Shown here one piece after another: positions 1 through 5,682 of a stretch of DNA of 13,257 bases. Made by a program: the position numbers and the translations under genes. Every line of letters begins with the position of its first letter. The first letter of the stretch is position 1. The notes under the pieces were generated by a model that saw only the letters and a list, made by a program, of their open reading frames with translations, was not told where the DNA came from and did not search any database. Source of the stretch: Bdellovibrionales bacterium (GTDB lineage: Bacteria; Bdellovibrionota; Bdellovibrionia; Bdellovibrionales; UBA1609); the NCBI GenBank assembly GCA_020435185.1, contig JAGRAA010000053.1, positions 280 through 13,536 of the forward strand. The letters are read 5' to 3'.

Positions 1-4
1 AATA

Positions 5-22
5 TATAACGAAATCGTTATA
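5..22. promoter_or_regulatory. Palindrome overlapping a -10-like element, upstream of the integrase
   Basis: TATAACGA and TCGTTATA are perfect 8-base inverted arms separated by AA. The right arm runs into TATAAT (19-24), a good sigma-70-type -10 hexamer for + strand transcription toward the integrase. Its -35 would lie at or beyond the window edge. A palindrome over a -10 box is the usual layout of a repressor operator, but the regulator is not identifiable here. Confidence 0.35.
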
Positions 23-128
23 ATGTAAACCTCTAAATTTCTGACTTCAAATCAACTTCAACCAATTCGACTTTTAAGGGCTTTAGTCTGGCCGCCTCCA
101 CCAATACCTTCAATAATTTCAGTACTTT

Positions 129-161
129 AAAAGTAAAACCATCGTCCGATTAGGACGATGG
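129..161 (-). terminator. Possible - strand intrinsic terminator hairpin
   Basis: A perfect 9-base-pair stem (139-147 with 153-161, arms CCATCGTCC/GGACGATGG) closes a 5-base loop. Read on the - strand it is followed by TTTTACTTTT (138 down to 129), which fits an intrinsic terminator. On the + strand no U-tract follows, so it should not stop integrase transcription. No - strand gene lies immediately to its right, so it may instead be a recombinase-binding or attachment-site repeat. GACGATG recurs once more just downstream (162-168). Confidence 0.35.
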
Positions 162-204
162 AGACGATGTTTCCCTAAAATCATTTTATCATCCAGAGGA
201 GCTA

Positions 205-1356
205 ATGATGGGCTACTACGTTAAAACTTTGCCTAATAAAAAGTCTGAGCCGAAGTGGAAGGTTCAGTATGTTTCATTCAAAAAATCCGATATCAAAGAC
301 TCTATGGCCAAATATCCAAAGAAAGAATGGGATATTTCAAAAGATCGCTGGCTGGCCCTAGGATTTTATAAATATATGAGTCTTGATGAGGCTAAAGCAC
401 GAGCAAGGCAACTTAATTCTCAGCAAGAAATTAAAAGACAAGAAGAACGTTTAATTAAAATTGAAAATGAAAACAAAATTTTTCAAAAGAGATTTGATTC
501 TGTTTTACCAGATGAATTTGTGGGGGAATTTGAAAAACGATTCATGCGCAAACGAGATAGTGAAGTTGATAGTGGTAAACGTCGGACTTCAAGGGCCATG
601 ATAGTATGGAAAGCGGCTCAAAAAATGATCGTTTCAATTGGAATAGAGCCGACGGATTGGTTTTATTCAACCTATGAAATCTATGATTATTTTTATTCTA
701 AAAAATATAGTATTCGATATATTCAAAGTGTTTTGAAAATTGCCAACCTTTGGGGATATTTTTTTTGCAAAAAAACTGGCCGTGCATTCCTGCCTGTGGC
801 ATCTCCCAAAGGGTACGAGAGAATGCGACTAATAGATGCTTACTATAATAAATCTGAAAAATTAAGAACGGCCTCAGGGCCACTGACTCCTGAAGACTTG
901 TACATATCAAAAGGAAAAATAAAAGATGAACAGTTTAATTGGCTATATTTAACGGTATGGTTGGGTCTTCGACCTCAAGAAGTAGATAATTTGAAAAATG
1001 CTGATTTATGGAATATTGAAGAAAATAATAAACATAAAATTTTATGGGTATTTCAAACTAAAATAGTAGCACTACCTTATGAAGATCGTTGGAAGCCAAT
1101 CCCTATTCTGTTTGATGAACAAGAATTTGCATTGAGAATTATCAAAGGACAAATATTTCAACGGCCACTTGTTAAGACAGTTCACCGATACTTTGAAAAA
1201 GGAATTGATCTCTATGGTGGTCGTAAAGGATTTGTTGATCTTATGCTCTCAAAAGGTCATGAGTTAGAGAATATTAGCGTATGGATGGGGCATTCAACAC
1301 TAGATAGGACATGGAAAAGTTATAAACAAAGGACAAAATATCATATAAGATACTAA
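205..1356 (+). CDS. Tyrosine recombinase / site-specific integrase
   Basis: Predicted tyrosine recombinase of 383 residues that would cut and rejoin DNA through a phosphotyrosine intermediate, probably moving the element it sits in. The C-terminal catalytic domain shows box I GLRPQEV (Arg256), a candidate beta-hairpin Lys286 (FQTK), Arg340 in YGGR, His363 in MGHS and the nucleophile candidate Tyr373 in KSYKQ. The usual H-x-x-R of box II reads Y-G-G-R, so the first histidine is replaced. The N-terminal ~110 residues are charged and resemble an arm-binding region, followed by a core-binding-like helical part (about 115-225). The start is supported by AGGAG at 197-201. A second ATG at 208 is equally possible. 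The gene is AT-rich and 29 bases ahead of the antiporter gene. The family call is firm; the mobilised element is not identified. Confidence 0.88.
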   Translation: MMGYYVKTLPNKKSEPKWKVQYVSFKKSDIKDSMAKYPKKEWDISKDRWLALGFYKYMSLDEAKARARQLNSQQEIKRQEERLIKIENENKIFQKRFDSVLPDEFVGEFEKRFMRKRDSEVDSGKRRTSRAMIVWKAAQKMIVSIGIEPTDWFYSTYEIYDYFYSKKYSIRYIQSVLKIANLWGYFFCKKTGRAFLPVASPKGYERMRLIDAYYNKSEKLRTASGPLTPEDLYISKGKIKDEQFNWLYLTVWLGLRPQEVDNLKNADLWNIEENNKHKILWVFQTKIVALPYEDRWKPIPILFDEQEFALRIIKGQIFQRPLVKTVHRYFEKGIDLYGGRKGFVDLMLSKGHELENISVWMGHSTLDRTWKSYKQRTKYHIRY

Positions 1357-1385
1357 AAAGGTTGATAGCAATTTGGCGGTATAAA

Positions 1386-2360
1386 ATGACGATGTTTTTA
1401 TATATTTTGAGTCTAGTGATAGGATTAGTTGTTCTTGTTTGGAGTGCTGATAAATTTGTTGATGGCGCATCAGCAATTGCAAAGCATTACGGGATGCCAC
1501 CATTATTAATTGGAATGGTTATTATTGGTTTTGGAACTTCAGCCCCAGAGCTAGTCGTTTCGGCATTGGCATCTTATCAGGGAAATGCTGGTATTGCCCT
1601 TGGAAATGCCTATGGGTCAAATATTACTAATATCGCCCTTATTCTTGGTGTCACATCAATTTTAATGCCGATTTCAGTTCATTCTCAAGTCTTGAGAAAA
1701 GAGCTTCCAATTTTAACATTGGTCACTCTGCTTTCGATAGGATTGATTTATGATTTTAGCTTAAGTCGATTTGATGCCATTATATTACTCGTGGTTTTTT
1801 CTTTGTTAATGGCATGGACAATTTGGCAGGGAATGAAAAATAGTAAAGATGCTTTTGCTAAAGAAATGGAAACTGAATTAAAAGAAGTTAAAAATATACC
1901 AGTTAAAAAATCATATTTATATTTGGCACTTGGATTAGTCCTATTAATAATCAGTTCAAGAATTTTAGTTTACGGAGCAGTTGGAATAGCCACAGCATTG
2001 GGAGTTTCAGATATTATAATAGGTCTTACAGTCGTTGCTGTTGGTACATCTCTTCCAGAGTTTGCGTCTTCAATTATAGCTGCGAGAAAGGGGGAGCCTG
2101 ACATTGCCCTTGGTAATGTGCTCGGTTCAAATCTCTTTAATACCCTTGCTGTTGTTGGACTTGCTGGAGTAATTCATCCGTTATCGTTTGAAAAAGAAAT
2201 TATTTATAGAGATGTATCTGTAATGTTATTACTAACAATTTCATTATTCATATTTGGTTATGGTTTTAAAGGTAAAGGGCGCATAAATAGGATTGAAGGA
2301 AGTATCCTTTTAACTTCATATATCGGATATGTGGGATATCTTATTTTTACTACTATATAA
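1386..2360 (+). CDS. Calcium/sodium antiporter, CaCA family (YrbG-like)
   Basis: Inner-membrane cation exchanger of 324 residues that would export Ca2+ against Na+ entry. Both diagnostic alpha repeats are present and intact: GFGTSAPELVVSA (about 48-60, Glu55) with GNAYGSN (73-79), and AVGTSLPEFASSI (218-230, Glu225) with GNVLGSN (243-249). About ten hydrophobic segments surround a charged cytoplasmic loop at about 150-175, as in the two-half architecture of the family. The length matches bacterial YrbG-type proteins. I chose ATG 1386, with weak GGCGG at 1375-1379. A TTG at 1362 would have its purine run touching the start codon and adds a non-conserved octapeptide. ATG 1392 is also possible. 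It follows the integrase on the same strand and may be read from its transcript. No terminator is visible in the 16 bases before the convergent gene. Confidence 0.92.
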   Translation: MTMFLYILSLVIGLVVLVWSADKFVDGASAIAKHYGMPPLLIGMVIIGFGTSAPELVVSALASYQGNAGIALGNAYGSNITNIALILGVTSILMPISVHSQVLRKELPILTLVTLLSIGLIYDFSLSRFDAIILLVVFSLLMAWTIWQGMKNSKDAFAKEMETELKEVKNIPVKKSYLYLALGLVLLIISSRILVYGAVGIATALGVSDIIIGLTVVAVGTSLPEFASSIIAARKGEPDIALGNVLGSNLFNTLAVVGLAGVIHPLSFEKEIIYRDVSVMLLLTISLFIFGYGFKGKGRINRIEGSILLTSYIGYVGYLIFTTI

Positions 2361-2376
2361 ATGTTCTAAAGTGATA

Positions 2377-2955
2377 TTAAATGTCATCTTCCCAAAGAAA
2401 ATACTTATTTACAAAATTTGGGTCGAATGTGGCAGGATTATAGAATCCACCTAACCAAGTTAGTAGTTCATCTTTTTCTTTTGAATTTTTACCAGTGATT
2501 ACTTTTTTTAGATTTTCAAAGCTGTGAGGACCACCACAATCTTCAGGTGGGCAAGCATTTTCTCCGGCAATACACACGGGGTAATTCATTTTGGGGTCAT
2601 CTTCGAGAATATTAGTTATTTCGATTTCATGAAGCCAATCATCGCCAAAATCATAGGTGTAAGTGAATTTTTTTGAAGGGCCAAGAACGTCTCGAAGTTC
2701 AATGCCATCGGATGGTAAGTAATCCATCTCTACGGCTGATTCCTCATCTGAGTAGGATTTCCCGTTAATTTCAAAAGCATACAAGTGAGCATTATTCCAG
2801 CCCATTGTGATTTGAATGAGCATATGAAGTTCATCAAGATCAATGATCTCATGAGCAAGGAATTTTCTCCAAACAAGTGGCATTGTATTCACTAGTGAAA
2901 CAGTAAACTCATAAACTCTTGGTTTTTGCTTAGCGGTTGCTTTCTTTTTTGCCAT
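2377..2955 (-). CDS. Plasmid pRiA4b ORF-3-like family protein
   Basis: A 192-residue protein of the pRiA4b ORF-3 family, whose molecular role is not established although members are often carried on plasmids and insertion elements. Hallmarks visible in order are VWRKF (28-32), a helix with HMLIQITMGW (44-53) and HLYAFEI, YDFGDDWLHEI (101-111), Cys128, and the CPPEDCGG motif (135-142), which may bind a metal. A lysine-rich tail of about 12 residues precedes the domain. There is no Shine-Dalgarno sequence before the ATG, and a promoter-like pair ends only five bases upstream, so the mRNA may be leaderless. It is convergent with the antiporter gene and follows the 51-codon ORF on the same strand after a 79-base gap. 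Confidence 0.85.
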   Translation of the reverse strand: MAKKKATAKQKPRVYEFTVSLVNTMPLVWRKFLAHEIIDLDELHMLIQITMGWNNAHLYAFEINGKSYSDEESAVEMDYLPSDGIELRDVLGPSKKFTYTYDFGDDWLHEIEITNILEDDPKMNYPVCIAGENACPPEDCGGPHSFENLKKVITGKNSKEKDELLTWLGGFYNPATFDPNFVNKYFLWEDDI

Positions 2956-2960
2956 AGTTA

Positions 2961-2989
2961 TTCATAGCAAAAATAAATAACAGCGACAA
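2961..2989 (-). promoter_or_regulatory. Candidate promoter for the pRiA4b-like gene
   Basis: Read on the - strand: TTGTCG (2989-2984), a 17-base AT-rich spacer, then TATGAA (2966-2961). The -10-like box ends five bases before the ATG at 2955, which predicts a transcript beginning at or almost at the start codon. This agrees with the absence of a ribosome binding site. Matches are 4 of 6 at each hexamer, so it is only a candidate. Confidence 0.35.
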
Positions 2990-3034
2990 TCAGTAACAAA
3001 AATGAAAGTGAGTCACCTTCAGAATTCCGTATTA

Positions 3035-3190
3035 TCACTGGAGTCTCTGAGTAAAATTTTGAAGCGGTGGAAGTCCCATATCAACTTTCATCAATGCTTC
3101 TTTTTTAAAGCTCTCAACTGCTTTAGGGGCAAGGTAGCGACCAGATGCTAATAAAATAATAGCCGCTACTATTTCTGCTACTGCTTTCAT
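3035..3190 (-). CDS. Small hypothetical membrane-type protein (51 aa)
   Basis: A 51-codon ORF beginning MKAVAEIVAAIILLASGRYL and ending in FTQRLQ. Residues 4-15 are strongly hydrophobic and are followed by Arg/Lys residues, so it could be a single-pass membrane peptide or an exported small protein. The remainder is amphipathic (about 22-38). Its ATG overlaps the TGA of the recombinase-like gene as ATGA (3187-3190), and a purine run lies about seven bases upstream (the AAAGAAAAA-rich 3' end of that gene). This suggests translational coupling and argues that the ORF is real. I do not recognise the family. Confidence 0.5.
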   Translation of the reverse strand: MKAVAEIVAAIILLASGRYLAPKAVESFKKEALMKVDMGLPPLQNFTQRLQ

Positions 3191-3537
3191 TTTTTCTTCT
3201 CCTGTTCACGTTTATATATTTCTTGGACTGTCGTTTTTGACCATTGGCCACCACGTTTAGAAGGAATGCCACTTTCTGTTAGAACTCTGGCAATTTCTCT
3301 AAATGAATGCCCCTTGGTTTTTAATGAAACTATTTTTTGAATAACTTTTTGTTCAGCTTGATGAGGCACACGAACACCTGAAACTTCACGCTCACCGTAT
3401 CGTGGGCTTGGTGACTTGATCGAATCCTTATTGATCTTTACCTTGCGAAGATAATCACTGATTGCTGTCCGTGACCATCCTGTTAAATCAGAAATTTGAT
3501 AGCTAGAAAGGTCAAAATCTAGGTAGAGTTTCCGCAA
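3187..3537 (-). CDS. Recombinase-like helix-turn-helix protein, possibly 5'-truncated
   Basis: A 116-residue basic protein with two DNA-binding-like parts. The N-terminal part (about 8-30) has a helix-turn-helix pattern with YQISDLTGWSRTAISDYL. The C-terminal part (about 62-112) matches the recombinase domain found behind serine-recombinase catalytic domains: KIVSLKTKGHSFREIARVL, GIPSKRGGQWS and TVQEIYKRE. No serine-recombinase catalytic domain is present, so it is probably a DNA-binding protein rather than an active recombinase. The TTG start has no ribosome binding site. The frame stays open to 3714, and the stretch coding VFIPHFIGNPSENQAIL just upstream reads like genuine N-terminal protein, yet no ATG, GTG or supported TTG starts it. 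An out-of-frame ATG lies at 3593. The gene may have lost its start by an indel. Confidence 0.6.
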   Translation of the reverse strand: MRKLYLDFDLSSYQISDLTGWSRTAISDYLRKVKINKDSIKSPSPRYGEREVSGVRVPHQAEQKVIQKIVSLKTKGHSFREIARVLTESGIPSKRGGQWSKTTVQEIYKREQEKKK

Positions 3538-3649
3538 AATTGCTTGATTTTCACTTGGATTTCCAATGAAATGTGGAATGAAAACAGATACATAGCTTAC
3601 GGTGGTAAGTGGTTCGTCCAGCGTAAGACCTCGTCCACCAATTTGAAAT

Positions 3650-3684
3650 GCCTCGCTTGTAGAATGGGCGAGGCTTTTGTTTTT
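3650..3684 (+). terminator. Intrinsic terminator, + strand, orphan
   Basis: GCCTCGC (3650-3656) pairs perfectly with GCGAGGC (3668-3674) across an 11-base loop and is followed by TTTTGTTTTT (3675-3684). This is a textbook intrinsic terminator for + strand transcripts. No + strand gene ends before it: the preceding + strand is antisense to the recombinase-like gene. It may end an antisense or small RNA, or belong to a gene lost from this place. Upstream, CTTACG (3596-3601) can pair with CGTAAG (3622-3627). Confidence 0.7.
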
Positions 3685-3782
3685 GGTAGTGATCTTGGGA
3701 GCTTAGGCAAGAATCAGCGCGATAGGTGCAGCGATGCAAACTCTCGCTAAATCATAGCAAATCAGGCCTGTTGCAATCGATT

Positions 3783-3884
3783 TGTAGTAGACCTCAACTA
3801 CAGAATGGCGGGTGTAGTGTAGTTGGGAGCTTTGAGCCTGTGACAAGAGGCAGTCGGTATAGTAAACCCGTTCATTATAACTAC
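3783..3884 (+). promoter_or_regulatory. Leader with alternative hairpins ahead of the GNAT-TOTE operon
   Basis: Three copies of TGTAGT (3783, 3813, 3818) and two copies of AACTAC (3796-3801, 3879-3884) can pair in mutually exclusive ways. The best helix joins 3793-3802 to 3818-3827, ten pairs with one wobble. The last AACTAC lies 21 bases before the GNAT ATG and can compete for the same strand. Such an arrangement could be a cis-regulatory leader. Base pairing is seen directly; a regulatory role is inference. Confidence 0.3.
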
Positions 3885-3904
3885 CCTTGGGACGAAGTAT
3901 AGTA

Positions 3905-4753
3905 ATGGAAAAGCTGAAAGTTTACGATAGTGCTAAAACATTTTGGAATGAAGCGTCTCCATCCTTAAAACAGGACGAGGCTAAAAATAGTCTGTGCCTG
4001 GGCTTATCGTATGTCTTTCAAACAAACCCTGAAGATTGTCTTTATCAGAGTGCCCTTTTTGATGGTGATCACCTTTTAGGTGCTCTTGTTTGTAGTCGCT
4101 ATCGCACGAATCACAATCTTCTGCCAACCCCAATTTCAAAACCAGAGTACGCACAAATTTTGTTTAAAAAGTTTAAAGAATCGAACATCCCAATTACTGG
4201 AGTTGTGGGAGAACTCGAAACAGCAAACAAATACAAAAAGCTAATTAATGAATGTGGCTGGGCAACAAAAGTCCACTTAAAACAAGGAATCTATCGTTGC
4301 AAAAGGGTAATTCAACCTGAAGAACAACATGGGATTGTATTTCGTCGAGCTGAAGAAAGGGATATTCAAAAAATTGGTGAATGGATTGAAAGCTTTCATT
4401 ATGAAGCTGTGCCTCATGACCCTCCAATAAATGGTGTTGAACAGGCGGAAAATAGAATTAAAAAGGGTATGGTATTTGTTGTCGAGAAAGACGGGGCTTT
4501 AGTTTCGATGAGTTGTTGGAGTCGGGACATCGAAACATCAGCCTCAGTGAATCTTGTGTTTACTCCTAAGCCACTAAGAAAAAGAGGATACGCCAGTATT
4601 GCTACAGCCCAACTTACTCAACACCTTCTTGATCATGGTAAGCGAGAGACCAATTTGTACACAGATATGAGTAACCCTACATCCAATAAAATATATCAAG
4701 AAATCGGTTATGAATTTGTTTGTGATTCAATTCACTTAGGAGTGCAAAGTTGA
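3905..4753 (+). CDS. GNAT-family N-acetyltransferase
   Basis: A 282-residue acetyltransferase predicted to move an acetyl group from acetyl-CoA to an amine of an unknown substrate. The C-terminal GNAT fold starts at about 143 (IVFRRAEERDIQKIGEWI). It includes the beta-strand 4/acetyl-CoA loop VNLVFTPKPLRKRGYASI (about 215-232, with R-K-R-G-Y-A as the pyrophosphate loop) and ends with NKIYQEIGYEFV. The N-terminal half (1-135) looks like a degenerate second GNAT lobe, seen in double-lobed members of the family. The ATG at 3905 is preceded by a weak GACGAAG (3891-3897). A TTG at 3887 would add six residues and has no clear ribosome binding site. It is the first gene of the overlapping operon. 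Its stop TGA is nested in the TTG start of the next gene. Confidence 0.85.
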   Translation: MEKLKVYDSAKTFWNEASPSLKQDEAKNSLCLGLSYVFQTNPEDCLYQSALFDGDHLLGALVCSRYRTNHNLLPTPISKPEYAQILFKKFKESNIPITGVVGELETANKYKKLINECGWATKVHLKQGIYRCKRVIQPEEQHGIVFRRAEERDIQKIGEWIESFHYEAVPHDPPINGVEQAENRIKKGMVFVVEKDGALVSMSCWSRDIETSASVNLVFTPKPLRKRGYASIATAQLTQHLLDHGKRETNLYTDMSNPTSNKIYQEIGYEFVCDSIHLGVQS

Positions 4754-5298
4754 AAGTAGGGTTAAATCACGTTGCATTTTTAGTCTCAAATATTGAATCA
4801 GCTCTAGAGGCCGTCTCATTTCCAAATGATTTACTTGGAAAAATCGAGGAATTTCCCTCCGAGGGCACACGCGAACTCTATATTGGGAAAGACAATCAAA
4901 TGGGACGCCTTTTACTCATGGAAGCCATTGGTGACGGCCCATACAAAAGTGCTTTAGAAAAACGCGGCCCAGGTCTTCACCATATCGCTCTCGACGTGGA
5001 AAATGTTGATACTTATGTAGGTCAATTGACTGGGTCTGGCTGGCTAATGCATCCAGCAAGTTTGAAGTTTTATAACCACAATCGACAAGTGTATCTCTCT
5101 CGTCCTGCCACTCCGGTTTTGATGGAAATTCAAGAAAGAAAAGAAATCATGAATGGTAACCACTTCATTGAACGAGTTGTTGTACCTTTTAAAGAGCTCC
5201 GATTATTAGAGAGCCTTGCCTGTTCCAAGTTAGCCATTGGGGATCGTGTTCAAATTTTTGGACAAAACAATGAGGAGATTAAACTACATGGAATTTAA
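4750..5298 (+). CDS. VOC-family (glyoxalase/methylmalonyl-CoA epimerase-like) protein
   Basis: A 182-residue vicinal-oxygen-chelate protein, likely a metal-dependent lyase, epimerase or binding protein. The VOC paired beta-alpha-beta units occupy about 1-128. Candidate metal ligands are His7 (LNHVAF), Glu58 (LLLMEA), His77 or His78 (PGLHHIALDV) and Glu126 (VLMEIQE). The GxGLHHIA-D-V stretch resembles methylmalonyl-CoA epimerases most. About 54 residues follow the VOC domain, with no motif I recognise. The start is TTG, fixed by AGGAG at 4738-4742, seven bases upstream, and by the four-base TTGA overlap with the GNAT stop. The 3' end overlaps the Rid gene by 11 bases, so translation is probably coupled. 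Confidence 0.83.
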   Translation: MKVGLNHVAFLVSNIESALEAVSFPNDLLGKIEEFPSEGTRELYIGKDNQMGRLLLMEAIGDGPYKSALEKRGPGLHHIALDVENVDTYVGQLTGSGWLMHPASLKFYNHNRQVYLSRPATPVLMEIQERKEIMNGNHFIERVVVPFKELRLLESLACSKLAIGDRVQIFGQNNEEIKLHGI

Positions 5299-5674
5299 AA
5301 GAGTCTTCTCCGAAGCCCCTTGGGAAAAGAAAGTTGGATATTGTCGAGTTTTGAAGGCTGGAGACCAAGTTTACGTTACTGGCACGGCCCCTGTGGAGGA
5401 TGGCAAAACTTACGCTCCAGGCAAAGGCTATGAGCAAGCCAAGAAATGTCTAGAAATTATAAGAGACTCGCTTGCAAATTTAGATGTTCCAATGTCAAAA
5501 ATAGTGCGCACACGCATGTTTGTTACTGACATTTCAAGATGGGAAGAATTCGGTAGGGCTCATGCAGAATTTTTTATTGAATATCCACCAACCACATCGA
5601 TGCTTGAAATTAAGGGGTTGATTGATCCAGAAATGCTGATCGAAATTGAAGCCGATGCTTATATAGGTAAGTAA
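5288..5674 (+). CDS. Rid (YjgF/YER057c/UK114) family protein lacking the RidA arginine
   Basis: A 128-residue Rid-fold protein, usually a homotrimer. RidA itself hydrolyses reactive enamine/imine intermediates made by PLP enzymes. Family pattern: VLKAGDQVYVTGTAPVEDG (22-40), KIVRTRMFVTDISRWEEF (71-88) and YPPTTSMLEIKGLIDPEMLIEIEADAY (99-125). Where E. coli RidA has its catalytic Arg105 in an A-R-S-C stretch, this protein has T-T-S-M. It is therefore likely one of the Rid subfamilies without that arginine, and its substrate is unknown. The ATG at 5288 is preceded by GAGGAG (5272-5277). A longer form from 5237 would lie wholly inside the VOC gene and adds 17 residues with no family match. It is spaced eight bases ahead of the primase-helicase gene. 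Confidence 0.85.
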   Translation: MEFKRVFSEAPWEKKVGYCRVLKAGDQVYVTGTAPVEDGKTYAPGKGYEQAKKCLEIIRDSLANLDVPMSKIVRTRMFVTDISRWEEFGRAHAEFFIEYPPTTSMLEIKGLIDPEMLIEIEADAYIGK

Positions 5675-5682
5675 GGTAATAA

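Larger units (their letters stand above)
3538..3904. other. 367-base gap without a complete gene
   Basis: The left third (to about 3590) is probably the N-terminal coding remnant of the - strand recombinase-like gene. It is followed by an intrinsic terminator on the + strand (3650-3684), then about 200 bases of structured, apparently non-coding leader before the GNAT gene, with short inverted repeats. A short + strand open frame crosses the terminator hairpin (3544-3750), so I do not consider it a gene. I could not place a convincing -35/-10 pair, although TATAGT occurs at 3858 and 3898. Confidence 0.5.

Noticed and set aside
3613..3640. Possible tRNA 3' end (TTCG followed by TCCACCA before a terminator)
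   Set aside because: The TTCG falls in the stem rather than the loop position when counted from CCA, no T-stem forms, and no matching 5' acceptor is found.
3544..3750. 68-codon + strand open frame
   Set aside because: It runs through the terminator hairpin and is antisense to recombinase-like coding sequence, with no ribosome binding site.
3807..3890. tRNA-like stretch (GGTGTAGTGTAGTTGGGAGC followed by GCCTGTGAC)
   Set aside because: The D-arm-like start and anticodon-like segment recall a tRNA-Asp, but the anticodon stem is mismatched, there is no TTCGA T-loop, the acceptor arms need a bulge, and there is no CCA context. At most a very degenerate relic.
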